Origin: Clostridium sp.
Lineage (GTDB): Bacteria; Bacillota; Dethiobacteria; Dethiobacterales; Dethiobacteraceae
Assembly (NCBI GenBank): GCA_018335695.1
Contig: JAGXRV010000001.1
Coordinates: 1 to 62,177 of the forward strand
Reading direction: 5' to 3'
Length of the DNA stretch: 62,177 nucleotides
Part shown: one piece after another, positions 29,874 through 39,298 of the stretch
How the letters are laid out: the number at the start of each line of letters is the position of its first letter
How positions within the stretch are numbered: position 1 is the stretch's first letter
Position numbers and translations under genes: made by a program
Notes under the pieces: model-generated
The model's input: the letters and a program-made list of their open reading frames with translations, nothing else
Told to the model about the DNA's origin: nothing
The model's database searches: none

Positions 29874-30833
29874 ATGCGAAAGATTGGGGTTTTGACTTCG
29901 GGCGGAGATGCTCCCGGCATGAATGCGGCCCTGCGGGCTGTTGTCCGTAAAGCAATTTATCATGGCTTGGCGGTAGTCGGTTTTCGGCGCGGTTATCACG
30001 GATTGGTTTACGGCGAATATCTGGAAATGCAGTTAGGTTCGGTGGCCGATATCATTCACCGTGGCGGCACTATTTTGCTGACTGCCCGAACGCCGGAATT
30101 TATGGAGCGCCCGGGCCGCGAGCAGGCGTTACAAACAATAGAAAAGAGTGGTGTTGATGGACTGATAGTCATCGGCGGAGACGGTTCATTGCGCGGCGCC
30201 GATGCTCTGGAGAAGTTAGGGGTGCGGACGGTTGTCATACCGGGCACTATCGATAATGATCTTGCTTGTAGTGACTATAGCATCGGTTTTGACACAGCCG
30301 TCTACAATGTCACAGATGCGGTTAATAAAGTGCGGGATACTGCCACATCACATGAACGTGTCTATGTAATTGAAGTCATGGGTCGCACATCCGGGCATAT
30401 CGCCCTGGCTGCGGGACTTGCGGGTGGTGCCGAGTCCATTTTGGTTCCGGAAGTGCCATTTGATTTAGCGGAAGTATGCGAGCGGTTGCAGCGGGGTGTG
30501 AAGCGCGGCAAACTGCACAGCATTATTTTGGTGGCAGAGGGAGCAGGTGGTGCTTTGAATGTGGGGGAGGAGATAAAAAAACGAACCAAGATGGAAACTA
30601 GGGTTACTATTCTTGGTCATTTGCAACGTGGCGGCACTCCCACTGCTTTTGATCGAATTCTGGCCAGTCGCTTGGGTGCCGCCGCCGTGGACTTGCTCTG
30701 TAGCGGCTCACACGGCAAAATGGCGGCTTTTCGCGCAAGCGAGCTTCATGCCGTATCTTACGACAAAGTGTTAGCCGAGAAGAAAGAATTTTCGCAGGAA
30801 TTATACCGCTTGGCTACCATTTTAGCAATCTGA
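29874..30833 (+). CDS. pfkA: ATP-dependent 6-phosphofructokinase
   Basis: Commits fructose-6-phosphate to glycolysis. The 319-residue protein has the Gly-rich ATP loop LTSGGDAPGMNAA and GGDGSLRGA. The glycine after GGD marks ATP rather than pyrophosphate as donor. PGTIDND provides the catalytic Asp, and MGRTSGH the fructose-6-phosphate site. The length matches bacterial allosteric PfkA. The pyk gene begins 12 bases after the stop, so the two irreversible glycolytic enzymes are cotranscribed. ATG follows TAGGAG. Confidence 0.96.
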   Translation: MRKIGVLTSGGDAPGMNAALRAVVRKAIYHGLAVVGFRRGYHGLVYGEYLEMQLGSVADIIHRGGTILLTARTPEFMERPGREQALQTIEKSGVDGLIVIGGDGSLRGADALEKLGVRTVVIPGTIDNDLACSDYSIGFDTAVYNVTDAVNKVRDTATSHERVYVIEVMGRTSGHIALAAGLAGGAESILVPEVPFDLAEVCERLQRGVKRGKLHSIILVAEGAGGALNVGEEIKKRTKMETRVTILGHLQRGGTPTAFDRILASRLGAAAVDLLCSGSHGKMAAFRASELHAVSYDKVLAEKKEFSQELYRLATILAI

Positions 30834-30844
30834 AGGAGGAACCA

Positions 30845-32593
30845 ATGCGCAGAACAAAGATTGTTTGTACTTTAGGACCAGCGAGCAGTAATGTCAGTGT
30901 ACTAAGAGAGCTGATTTGCGCCGGCATGAATGTGGCGCGCTTGAATTTTTCCCATGGTACCCATGAGGAACATGCGAGAACTGTCGCTGCTGCTCGGCAG
31001 ACTGCGCAGGAGCTGGAGCAAAATTTGGCTTTGCTTTTAGATACCAAAGGGCCTGAAGTGCGTATCGGTACATTCCCGGAGGGAAGCATTGTTTTAAAAG
31101 AAGGGGAGCGTTTCACGCTGACTACTAAGGATGTGCCTGGAAGCAAAGAAGCTGTCAGCGTTAACTACCCTGGAATTGTCAACGATGTGAAGGTCGGGAT
31201 GAAAGTCCTCCTTGATGATGGTTTGATTATCATGGATGTGCAAGATGTCACTGCCGAAGAAGTGCATTGCAAGGTGGAAATCGGCGGAGAACTTTCAAAT
31301 CGTAAAGGGGTGAATATCCCCGGTGCCATTATAAATTTACCGGCTATCTCCGCCAAAGACCATGAGGACATCCTTTTTGCCATAAATAATGATTTAGATT
31401 TTATTGCGGCTTCTTTTGTCCGCAAGGCGGATGATGTGTTGGCGATTCGCGCTATTTTGGAGGCACATCGCTCCGGCATTCAGATTATCGCCAAGATTGA
31501 AAGTCAAGAGGGAGTAGACAATATTGAAAAGATTCTTGCTGCGGCAGATGGTATTATGGTGGCCCGCGGTGATTTGGGAGTGGAAATTCCGGCGGAAGAT
31601 GTGCCTCTTGTTCAGAAAATGATTATTTCCAGATGTAATACCGCAGGAAAGCCAGTGATCACAGCGACGCAAATGCTTGACTCCATGATCCGTAACCCGC
31701 GTCCGACAAGGGCGGAGGCAAGCGATGTGGCTAATGCTATTTTCGACGGCACAGACGCGATAATGCTTTCCGGAGAAACGGCCGTCGGAAAATATCCGTT
31801 GGAAGCTGTAAAAACAATGGCAAGAATTGCGATGAGAGCCGAGACGGCGATGCACTATGCGCGTATTTTAGAAAGCTTTGAGTTGCCGAAAGAAAGGAGT
31901 GTCACCGACGCGATTTCTTATGCCACCTGTCATGCCGCCCAGGAGTTGGGGGCTGCCGCGATTATCACGGCAACGCAGTCCGGTTTTACCGCACGGAATG
32001 TCTCCAAATATAAGCCGAAGGCACGGATTATTGCGGTAACGCCCCGTGAATCTGTGGCTCGACGCCTGGCGTTGACTTGGGGCGTGTTTCCGCTGTTGTG
32101 TCGTCCCACCAGCACGACTGATGAAATGTTTTCAGCAGCTATTGAAGCTTCCCTGCAAAGCGGTTATATAGATAACGGCGATTTAGTTTTGATCACAGCC
32201 GGTGTGCCTGCAGGGCTCTCCGGCACCACTAATTTGATGAGAGTTCATACGGTGGGTGAGATAATTTTGAAGGGAACCGGTCTTGGCAAGAAGCCGGCAA
32301 CAGGCAGGGTAAGAATGTCACAAGTGGGAGCAGATGCCGCTCATCTTCAGGAGGGTGAAATCCTTGTGGCACCTTGTACTGACAGCAGCTATGTGCCTTA
32401 TCTCTCAAAAGCTGCAGGCTTGGTGGTAGAGGAGGGAGGCCTTACCTCACACGCTGCCGTTGTGGCGTTGCATATGGGGTTGCCTGTTATTGTGGGTGCT
32501 ACAGATGCCACTCTTCTCCTCGCCGCCGGTGACCTTGTTACAATTGATACGGTTAGAGGTTTGATATACCGAGGCAAAGCCACAATCTTTTAG
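30845..32593 (+). CDS. pyk: pyruvate kinase with C-terminal PEP-utilising domain
   Basis: Converts PEP and ADP to pyruvate and ATP. Residues 1-470 form the standard kinase: RRTKIVCTLGPAS, NFSHGTHEEH, DTKGPEVR, the catalytic IIAKIESQEGVDNIEKI and MVARGDLGVEIP. Residues 490-582 add a phosphohistidine swivel-type domain (GLVVEEGGLTSHAAVVALHMGLPVIVGA), the extension found in Bacillus-type enzymes, for a total of 582. ATG lies directly after a GAAGGAGGAA ribosome site. The thioesterase gene starts 11 bases after its stop. Confidence 0.97.
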   Translation: MRRTKIVCTLGPASSNVSVLRELICAGMNVARLNFSHGTHEEHARTVAAARQTAQELEQNLALLLDTKGPEVRIGTFPEGSIVLKEGERFTLTTKDVPGSKEAVSVNYPGIVNDVKVGMKVLLDDGLIIMDVQDVTAEEVHCKVEIGGELSNRKGVNIPGAIINLPAISAKDHEDILFAINNDLDFIAASFVRKADDVLAIRAILEAHRSGIQIIAKIESQEGVDNIEKILAAADGIMVARGDLGVEIPAEDVPLVQKMIISRCNTAGKPVITATQMLDSMIRNPRPTRAEASDVANAIFDGTDAIMLSGETAVGKYPLEAVKTMARIAMRAETAMHYARILESFELPKERSVTDAISYATCHAAQELGAAAIITATQSGFTARNVSKYKPKARIIAVTPRESVARRLALTWGVFPLLCRPTSTTDEMFSAAIEASLQSGYIDNGDLVLITAGVPAGLSGTTNLMRVHTVGEIILKGTGLGKKPATGRVRMSQVGADAAHLQEGEILVAPCTDSSYVPYLSKAAGLVVEEGGLTSHAAVVALHMGLPVIVGATDATLLLAAGDLVTIDTVRGLIYRGKATIF

Positions 32594-32604
32594 GAGTGAT
32601 GGGG

Positions 32605-33033
32605 ATGAAGCAGGGGGTTGGGGAAATCCGCGTCCGTTATGCTGAAACGGATCAAATGGGCGTTGTCTATTACGCCAATTATTTTGTCTGGTTTGAGACG
32701 GGGCGTACAGAATATTTTCGTGAATTAGGAATGCCCTATAGTGAAGTTGAAAAAAATGATATTCTTCTGCCTGTATTGAAAGCTTTTTGTCAGTACAAGT
32801 CGTCGGCCCGCTATGATGATCTTATTCGCATCGTGACTACCGTGGCTGCTTTGCAGGAAGTAAGAATGGCGTTTAAGTATGAACTCTTTCGCGAAACAAC
32901 AGGGGAACTCCTTGCGATTGGTGAGACGGAACACGCTTTTGTAAACAGGCAGGGCAGGCCGGTGGTGATAAAGAAACATAATCCATTCCTCTGGAGACGA
33001 CTGCAGGAGGCAGCAGGGGAATATGCGGAGTAG
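32605..33033 (+). CDS. YbgC/FadM-type acyl-CoA thioesterase
   Basis: Hot-dog fold thioesterase of 142 residues. The catalytic Asp lies in RYAETDQMGVVYYANYFVWFE, the standard 4-hydroxybenzoyl-CoA thioesterase signature. Substrate specificity cannot be read. ATG at 32605 is eight bases after GGAG; the earlier in-frame GTG and ATG (32596, 32599) are too close to it. The gene overlaps nothing, but its tight spacing to pyk upstream and fxsA downstream (five bases) implies one operon. Confidence 0.88.
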   Translation: MKQGVGEIRVRYAETDQMGVVYYANYFVWFETGRTEYFRELGMPYSEVEKNDILLPVLKAFCQYKSSARYDDLIRIVTTVAALQEVRMAFKYELFRETTGELLAIGETEHAFVNRQGRPVVIKKHNPFLWRRLQEAAGEYAE

Positions 33034-33038
33034 CAGAG

Positions 33039-33431
33039 ATGTTTATTAAGCTGTTGTTATTGTTTACGCTTGGTCCGTTAATTGAGCTTTATCTGTTAAT
33101 TGAATTGGGCAAGAGGATTGGCGCAGTCCCCACCATTATTATTGTGCTGGCTACCGGCTTTTTTGGGGCAATTTTAGCGAAGGCACAAGGTTTTTTTGTA
33201 TTACGCAGCATTGCTCTGACATTGCGCAACGGGCAACTGCCTGGGGATGAATTGGTTGACGGTGTTTTGGTTTTGCTTGGTGCGGCGTTGTTATTGACTC
33301 CAGGATTGATTACAGATGCCACAGGATTTATATTTCTGATACCGGTTACCCGCAAAAAAGTAAGAAGATTGTTGATTCGCAAATTAAAGAAAGCGCTGGA
33401 TGAGGGAACATTGCGTATTTTCTGGCGCTAA
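33039..33431 (+). CDS. fxsA: FxsA family membrane protein
   Basis: Cytoplasmic-membrane protein of 130 residues with three to four helices. The FxsA pattern is clear: LLLFTLGPLIELYLLIELGKRIGAVPTIIIVLATGFFGAILAKAQG, then LLTPGLITDATGFIFLIPVTR and a basic tail. In E. coli the protein counters phage T7 exclusion by F plasmid, but its general role is unknown. Five bases separate it from the thioesterase gene. Confidence 0.9.
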   Translation: MFIKLLLLFTLGPLIELYLLIELGKRIGAVPTIIIVLATGFFGAILAKAQGFFVLRSIALTLRNGQLPGDELVDGVLVLLGAALLLTPGLITDATGFIFLIPVTRKKVRRLLIRKLKKALDEGTLRIFWR

Positions 33432-33452
33432 AACGCAGGAGGGGAGACTTAA

Positions 33453-34493
33453 ATGGGAGATAGAAAACTCGGCATTGTTTATCACCCTGATTTTCTTATT
33501 CACGACCAGCCCGGTCATCCGGAAAGAAAAGAGCGCCTGCAGGCGCTCTTGGCACAATTAGATAATGAAAAACTGTTTGAGAAGTTGGTGCAGTTGGATC
33601 CTCTGCCTGCCGGCAGTGAAGAAGTTGCAAAGGTTCATAGCTTAGAACAGATCGCTCAAATCCGCAGCTTATGCAAACTTCAAAAAAGACAGTTAGACGC
33701 TGATACTTATTTGGTGCCACAGTCATACGATGTAGCCCTTCTCTCAGTCGGTGCCGCCCTAAAAGCGATGCGTGCTGTCATGGATGGTAAGCTGAAAGTC
33801 TGTTTTTCTCTGGGTCGGCCTCCAGGGCACCATGCAGAACCTCAGCTTTCCATGGGGTTTTGCCTTTTTAATAATATTGCCATCGCTGCGCGCTTAGCGC
33901 AAGAGGAATACGGCTTAAAGCGCATTCTTATTCTTGATTGGGATGTGCATCATGGAAACGGAACGCAAAAAACTTTTTACCATCAGGATAATGTGTTGTT
34001 TATTTCAGTCCATCAGAATCCTGCTTATCCTGGTACAGGCCATATTCATGAAACAGGCGCCGGCGCCGGTGTAGGCTATAATGTCAATATACCTCTTCCT
34101 CCGGGCAGTGGAGATGCGGAATACAGCCGAGCCTTCATAGAAATAGTGCGTCCTTTGGCTGAACGCTATCAGCCGGAATTAGTGATGATTTCCGCTGGCC
34201 AGGATGCCTACCATGGCGACCCGCTGGCTACGATGGCTCTTAGCTATAAAGGTTTTGCAGAGATGGCTCGCCATGCCAAAGAAATTGCTGATCGCTCCGC
34301 CGGCGGCAAAATTGTGCTCACGCTTGAAGGAGGCTATCATTTGCGGGGACAAGCGGAAGCAGTAATCACCGTTTTGTCCGAACTTGGCAATTGGGGGCGT
34401 CCGATTAAAGCAGAACCGGCTCTGCCGGCTGAACCGGTTTACGATGACCCAAGCCGCATTATTGCGGAAGTGAAAAGATATCATAATCTTTAA
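33453..34493 (+). CDS. histone-deacetylase-family (AcuC-like) deacetylase
   Basis: Zinc-dependent amidohydrolase of the arginase/deacetylase fold, 346 residues. Active-site landmarks are GRPPGHHAEP (the tandem histidines), ILDWDVHHGNGTQ (zinc Asp and His), SAGQDAYHGDPL (second zinc Asp) and EGGYHL. In Bacillus the homologue AcuC deacetylates and thereby activates acetyl-CoA synthetase; other members act on acetylated polyamines. The acsA gene and an AcuB-like CBS protein in this window make the first role plausible but unproven. ATG follows AGGAGGGGAG. Confidence 0.9.
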   Translation: MGDRKLGIVYHPDFLIHDQPGHPERKERLQALLAQLDNEKLFEKLVQLDPLPAGSEEVAKVHSLEQIAQIRSLCKLQKRQLDADTYLVPQSYDVALLSVGAALKAMRAVMDGKLKVCFSLGRPPGHHAEPQLSMGFCLFNNIAIAARLAQEEYGLKRILILDWDVHHGNGTQKTFYHQDNVLFISVHQNPAYPGTGHIHETGAGAGVGYNVNIPLPPGSGDAEYSRAFIEIVRPLAERYQPELVMISAGQDAYHGDPLATMALSYKGFAEMARHAKEIADRSAGGKIVLTLEGGYHLRGQAEAVITVLSELGNWGRPIKAEPALPAEPVYDDPSRIIAEVKRYHNL

Positions 34494-34547
34494 TGAAGGG
34501 GCAAGGTTTCCTGCTTTCGGGTTCTCTGGGCAGATAACTAAAATAAA

Positions 34548-35870
34548 TCAAACGGTAAAGTCGTTAATTACCAGACCGGTGATAAGCTTAGGATAGAAGT
34601 AGGTAGATTTTTGGGGCATTTTATCGCCGGCGGCGGCTACTTCCGTCACTTCCCGTACGCGGGTGGGATTTAGATAGATTACAGCTTGAAATTCACCGGA
34701 GTCAACGCGGTTTAGGGCATCGGCTTCTTCCCTGGTGTAGGCCAAGTTGGTTCCTCCCGCTCTTTTTTCCTTATCTATGCCAAGCATCCCTTCGAGCACC
34801 AGGCTTTGCAGAACTGCTACGTCCAGTGAACGCCAAGCGGCCGAAAATGTGCTGCGGCCGGCAGCCATGAGATGACTGTCTGCCGCGCGTTTGATGATAA
34901 GACGGTATAGCTTATCGCCTCCCAGATAGAGCAGAAAGGCATGATTATCAGATAGCAAAGCAGTATTTGCGTTTAGTTCTGTCGTCAGGAAGGCTTCACG
35001 GTCATTGTCCGGCAAAGTCAAAGCCGTGACGGTAAAAATCTTTTTGAGGTTATCTAGAAATTCCTTGGCGCTAAATCCGGTCACATTTTTTACAAGGCGG
35101 TGCGTCGGATAGATAACCAGTCCCGGGTCATGCAAATTTACCAGGGTCATTAAGCAAAAAGAGAACCGGCTGTCTCCCTTGGCCAGCATCTCTTTATGAA
35201 AATTTAAAGCTGTTTCATAGCGGTGGTGTCCGTCTGCGATATAGACTTTCAGGTCTTTGAAGAGAGCGGTAATAGTTGCCAAATCATTTGGGTTGGTTAT
35301 AATCCAGAGTCGGTGTGACTCGCCGTTTTCATCGGTAAAAGCAACATTGGCGCTGTTTTGTTTGTAATACGAGGCAATCTTCTCCACCGTCAGGGTAGAA
35401 TCATCATAGAGTCCAAAGATTGGACTAAAATTTGCGTGACAGTGCCTGAGAAGTTCTAAGCGATCTGCCTTTGCTTTGGAGAGTGTCTCCTCATGGGGGA
35501 GAATAACTCCTGTTTGATACTCTTCCACTCCTATACCGGCAATAAAGCCGCTGCGTGTGAGGCGGCTGCCGGAAATTGCGAATTCTTGTTCATAAAGGTA
35601 AATGGCAGGCTGCTCCTCATGAACGAGAATATGCTGTTCAAGCCAAGCTGTGAAGAAAGAACGGGCGCGAGTGTAACGGTTGTTTTGGCTGTCATCGCTT
35701 GTGTGGCTTTCTCCGTATTCAAGCCGGATGATATTATAACTATTTTTTTCGTAATAGCGCTTTTGTTCATCGCTATTAATCACATCATAGGGCGGTGTAA
35801 CCAGATCGACAAGTTGACCTGCTTTAGTCTGATTGTAGCGGATGCCGCGAAAAGGCACAATTGTTGCCAT
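34548..35870 (-). CDS. DUF1015 family protein
   Basis: A 440-residue soluble protein of the DUF1015 family. Recognisable segments are IVPFRGIRYNQ, VTPPYDVI near the N-terminus and IADGHHRYETALNFH around residue 220, which recalls the GERR-type nucleotide-binding motif of ParB/sulfiredoxin folds. Its biochemical function is not established to my knowledge. The gene is convergent with the deacetylase gene, 54 bases apart. ATG at 35870 follows AAGGGGG at seven bases; a TTG one codon earlier is less likely. Confidence 0.85.
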   Translation of the reverse strand: MATIVPFRGIRYNQTKAGQLVDLVTPPYDVINSDEQKRYYEKNSYNIIRLEYGESHTSDDSQNNRYTRARSFFTAWLEQHILVHEEQPAIYLYEQEFAISGSRLTRSGFIAGIGVEEYQTGVILPHEETLSKAKADRLELLRHCHANFSPIFGLYDDSTLTVEKIASYYKQNSANVAFTDENGESHRLWIITNPNDLATITALFKDLKVYIADGHHRYETALNFHKEMLAKGDSRFSFCLMTLVNLHDPGLVIYPTHRLVKNVTGFSAKEFLDNLKKIFTVTALTLPDNDREAFLTTELNANTALLSDNHAFLLYLGGDKLYRLIIKRAADSHLMAAGRSTFSAAWRSLDVAVLQSLVLEGMLGIDKEKRAGGTNLAYTREEADALNRVDSGEFQAVIYLNPTRVREVTEVAAAGDKMPQKSTYFYPKLITGLVINDFTV

Positions 35871-35988
35871 CAAATTTCCCCCTTACTTTGAGCTGACTTG
35901 ATTTTACCGTAATTTGCCCTATAATGCAATCTGCTGCAAAAATGGCAGCAATATTCGTCTATTTGGATAGTTTGAAAGATTTGCAAAA

Positions 35989-36798
35989 TTAGTTGCAAAA
36001 ATCAATACCGTTTTTCAGATGCAAATAGTAGTATAGCTGCTTTAATGTGAGGATGTTTTGCTCGCGAAGGCTAGCCAGGTATTTTAAGAAAATTTCGGCC
36101 GTCATCAGCGAGTCGCCCAGGGCTGTATGACGAGCTTCGATCTGGACATGGTGGTTTTTCAAGAGAGTATCAAGGTCATGGGCTGCAAACTCCGGGCTAA
36201 GTGCTCTGGAAAGCTTATAAGTGTCGATCACTTGGTTAGATATCTCAGTTTGAGTATGCCAGTTCAGTTTAAGATTGATAAATGCCAAGTCAAATTCCGC
36301 ATTGTGAGCCACAAGCACAGAATCACCGATAAAATCAAGGAAATCATTGAGGACGGCACTGATGTTGCGTTTTTCAGACACCATTTCGGCCGTAATTCCC
36401 GTTAATTTCTGTATTGCCGGCGGGATGCTTCTGTTTGGGTTTACCAGTTCGTTAAAAATTAAATCCTTACGGATTTGTTCGTCTTCCACCACTACTGCGG
36501 CAATGCTGATAATTTCGTCGCCTTGGTAGGGATAGAAGCCGGTAGTCTCAGTATCAAAGAGGATATAGCGGCTGCTTCCAAGCGGAACATCCCAATCCTT
36601 TTTTATTTTAAGCTGTAATGACTTTTCTGTAACCGGCGAGTTTATTTTGTGTTCCGGCTCAAATTCATGCTTATTTCCGCTTGTCCCGGAGCGCAACTTA
36701 TACAGCCAGTTAAAAAAGCGGTTGGCAAGCAGCTGCTCCCGGAAGAGGCGGGATTTTATCATTTGTGTGTTCCTGCTTAAATTTCTGAAAGGCAGCAT
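35989..36798 (-). CDS. DnaQ-like 3'-5' exonuclease
   Basis: DEDDh-type exonuclease domain at residues 75-250 of 269. Exo I is YILFDTETTGFYPY, Exo II is VLVAHNAEFDLAFI, and Exo III is RHTALGDSLMTAEIFL. The first 70 residues form a basic extension without clear homology. It lies directly downstream of the cNMP/CBS/DUF294 gene on the same strand, 18 bases apart. This pairing recurs in other bacteria, often near acetate-uptake genes, so it is probably not the replicative proofreading subunit. The ribosome site AAGGAG precedes the ATG. Confidence 0.88.
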   Translation of the reverse strand: MLPFRNLSRNTQMIKSRLFREQLLANRFFNWLYKLRSGTSGNKHEFEPEHKINSPVTEKSLQLKIKKDWDVPLGSSRYILFDTETTGFYPYQGDEIISIAAVVVEDEQIRKDLIFNELVNPNRSIPPAIQKLTGITAEMVSEKRNISAVLNDFLDFIGDSVLVAHNAEFDLAFINLKLNWHTQTEISNQVIDTYKLSRALSPEFAAHDLDTLLKNHHVQIEARHTALGDSLMTAEIFLKYLASLREQNILTLKQLYYYLHLKNGIDFCN

Positions 36799-36816
36799 TT
36801 CCCCAACTCCTTAATG

Positions 36817-38751
36817 TTAGCCAATAAACGCATAAAATGCATGACCAGTCAGATTCTGCAGACGATCTGCCGCCAAAAATGCTTCCCTGAGAGCAGATTT
36901 GTCCCGCTTATTTAACTCATTAGGGTTTATATAATTATCCGGCTGCAGACCAACGCTAAGCTGTTGGAGGCTTTGTCTAATCCGGAGCATCATCAGTGTT
37001 TCATAGGCATTTTCAAGCAGCTCGTTGTCTTCCGCAGATAAGACGCGTTTCTTTGCCAGTTTTTCTAAGCGCTTAAATGTGTTGGTCTCTATAATCCCTT
37101 CCCGCAGGGAAAAAATGCGCAAACAATCAACGATGTGAACGCAGGCGGCGCTCTTTAGGTTGACGAGGTTTCGATGCTCTTTAGTCTTTTCTGTAATTAT
37201 TTGTTTAAAGAAGGTCAGCGGAACACGGTGGCTGAGATCATCTTTCGCCAAAAACAGCAGCACAGTGGACGATTTTTGGAAACTGCGGGTGACAAAATTG
37301 CGGAGCAGGTCACTGAGGGCTTTTTTGCCGTAAACATGTCGAAAATCAAGAAAGATTGTCATCATGCGGATACTTTCAGGGTCGAGATTATTAATCCAGA
37401 CGTTAATTGTCTCGCGCCAACCGTTAAATGAGCGACACCAAAATGGGTTGGATGCCATTACATTGCCCTTACATTTGGCAAAGCCGCAGCGTGAGAGACC
37501 CTCCACCACTTTTTCCGCCAGGAGTTGAAAGTAACTTTTCGCCGCTTCTTCTTTGTCTGGCGGGAGATTATCGTAGATGATACCGTTATCCTGATCTGTT
37601 TTAACAAACTGTTCCTGCCTGCCGCTGCTGCCCATGGTTATCCAGCTATAAGCAGCAGGCGGTGGACCGTATCCCTCTTGCTGCATTTCCTGTTCGCAAA
37701 CCTGAATAACTTTTTGTGTGAGGCGGTCAAAAAATTCGGTAATGATTTGCAATATTTCTTGGCTGGATGCCCGTTCCTCGGCAAGCGCCTCAAGGATTTT
37801 ATCAATTTCCGCACTGGCTTTCGCAAGGCCGTCAATTGTTTCTTGCTTCTCGATATTGTTGACTATGGTTAGCGCCCCGGTACTGCGTGAGATGATCAGA
37901 TCCCGGATTGAAATCAGACCGGCAAGCTGATGGTTGTCAACAACTATTAGGTGTCTTACTTTATGTTTAACCATAATCAGCAGTGCTTCGTAATAAAAAG
38001 CTTCAGCTGCCACCGACAGTAAATTTTTAGCCATAATATCGGCTGCCGTTAAATTTTCTTGGCAGAGGTTCTGTGCCAGAACCTTTCCTACTAAATCTCT
38101 TTCGGTAACAATGCCGCGCGGCTGCCCCTGGTCATCTACAACTACTAAAGAAGAGACAGCATGTTCAGTCATTTGTTTTGCCACTGCAGAGATTTGGTCT
38201 TGGAGGCGGCAGGTAACAAGGGGAGCCGACATCAGGCTGGCAACCCGCTTACGCATCGGCAGATCCAGCGCTGCCTGACTTTGTTCCGCAGCAGAAATTA
38301 GTGATTGATAGACAGTTCGCATCCGTTCAGTCATAATGCGGCTGAAAGCATTTGCAAATTCTAAGGTACGTGTAAGCTCCGTTTCAAATAAGGCATTGGG
38401 GATAACGATGCAGAGCAAATCTGTCGTCGCTCGTACGGAAGCAGGGTAACAATCTTCTGAGAAAAAAACCATTTCACCGAAAAATTCCAGTTCCTGCCGT
38501 TTACTAACCAGCACTTCTTTGTCTTGCTTGTCAAGCACTGTGATTTCCACGCTGCCGGAAACTAAGACAAACAGCGCCTGAAGAGAAGGATCGCCTTGGC
38601 GGAACACATAAATTCCTTTAGGGAATTGCCGAATTTCCGACTTGGCGATGATGCTTTCCAAAGTGCTTTGAGTTAGGTGTTGAAAAGGGTTCACTTTATT
38701 GAGGATACTGCGAGCCTCAGTCGGTTGTCCGTTGTAAATCAGTTTGTTCAT
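36817..38751 (-). CDS. cNMP-binding/CBS/DUF294 nucleotidyltransferase-like protein
   Basis: Multidomain signalling protein of 644 residues. In order: a cyclic-nucleotide-binding beta-roll (residues 20-140; FPKGIYVFRQGDPS), a helical linker, two CBS domains (about 170-290), a GlnD-like nucleotidyltransferase (SSGRQEQFVKTDQDNGIIY near 380) and the DUF294 C-terminal helical domain. The GS...TDQDN acidic motif is intact, so transferase activity is possible; the substrate is unknown. ATG at 38751 is used, with a weak GCGGTG site; GTG at 38760 is an alternative. It is paired with the downstream exonuclease. Confidence 0.88.
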   Translation of the reverse strand: MNKLIYNGQPTEARSILNKVNPFQHLTQSTLESIIAKSEIRQFPKGIYVFRQGDPSLQALFVLVSGSVEITVLDKQDKEVLVSKRQELEFFGEMVFFSEDCYPASVRATTDLLCIVIPNALFETELTRTLEFANAFSRIMTERMRTVYQSLISAAEQSQAALDLPMRKRVASLMSAPLVTCRLQDQISAVAKQMTEHAVSSLVVVDDQGQPRGIVTERDLVGKVLAQNLCQENLTAADIMAKNLLSVAAEAFYYEALLIMVKHKVRHLIVVDNHQLAGLISIRDLIISRSTGALTIVNNIEKQETIDGLAKASAEIDKILEALAEERASSQEILQIITEFFDRLTQKVIQVCEQEMQQEGYGPPPAAYSWITMGSSGRQEQFVKTDQDNGIIYDNLPPDKEEAAKSYFQLLAEKVVEGLSRCGFAKCKGNVMASNPFWCRSFNGWRETINVWINNLDPESIRMMTIFLDFRHVYGKKALSDLLRNFVTRSFQKSSTVLLFLAKDDLSHRVPLTFFKQIITEKTKEHRNLVNLKSAACVHIVDCLRIFSLREGIIETNTFKRLEKLAKKRVLSAEDNELLENAYETLMMLRIRQSLQQLSVGLQPDNYINPNELNKRDKSALREAFLAADRLQNLTGHAFYAFIG

Positions 38752-38848
38752 TGCCGACACCGCTTTCTAGCCGAACTGTATTCAGAAAGCTCTAACCGAT
38801 TTAACGCTCCGGCAGAGATTTAATCCGCACTATAACTTCCGGCTGGAA

Positions 38849-38877
38849 GCAGGAAATGGAAAAAATATCACGAATAG
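38849..38877 (+). promoter_or_regulatory. sigma-H-type promoter pointing through the DUF1622 gene toward the GGDEF gene
   Basis: GCAGGAAAT (38849-38857), 11 bp, CACGAATAG (38869-38877). It lies between two minus-strand genes. A transcript would run antisense to the DUF1622 gene and reach the diguanylate cyclase start at 39299. Confidence 0.4.
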
Positions 38878-38927
38878 AGAATGTGCGGTAGATATGCGGC
38901 GGAAAAGATGTCTGCAGTTAGGAATTT

Positions 38928-39266
38928 CTAGTTTTTATCCGATTTTTCCTGCCGAATTTCCCAATGGATAATTATATTTAAAATAGCCCGTAAGGCAATA
39001 ATTGCTGCCAAGATGAATACTTCGTTAAGAGTGCGAACTATTACTGTGCGGAGGATTTCGCTTGCCAGCTTAAATTCTAAACCAAAAAGCAGAAAGCGGG
39101 CAAAGTAGAGACGTATCTCCCGGCTTTCTGTCTTCCCTCTTAAAAAGCGCGTAAATGTATAGACGCCGGCATAGAAAATGATGATTGTGCCAAAAATTTC
39201 GAGCAAATGGGCAGCGAGCAGAATTATTTCAGCCATCAATCTCTCGAAGGCATGCAGATCAGGCAA
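38928..39266 (-). CDS. DUF1622 family membrane protein
   Basis: A 112-residue protein with two to three hydrophobic helices (IILLAAHLLEIFGTIIIFYAGVYTF; EVFILAAIIALRAILNIIIHW) linked by a basic loop, and a charged C-terminus. It matches the DUF1622 pattern of small inner-membrane proteins; no function is known to me. The start is uncertain. TTG at 39266 has GGAG nine bases upstream, while an ATG ten codons later also has a nearby purine run. It is divergent from the diguanylate cyclase gene, 32 bases apart. Confidence 0.75.
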   Translation of the reverse strand: MPDLHAFERLMAEIILLAAHLLEIFGTIIIFYAGVYTFTRFLRGKTESREIRLYFARFLLFGLEFKLASEILRTVIVRTLNEVFILAAIIALRAILNIIIHWEIRQEKSDKN

Positions 39267-39298
39267 TAATGTTCACTCCTACCGTAAAGAGGTGCTCC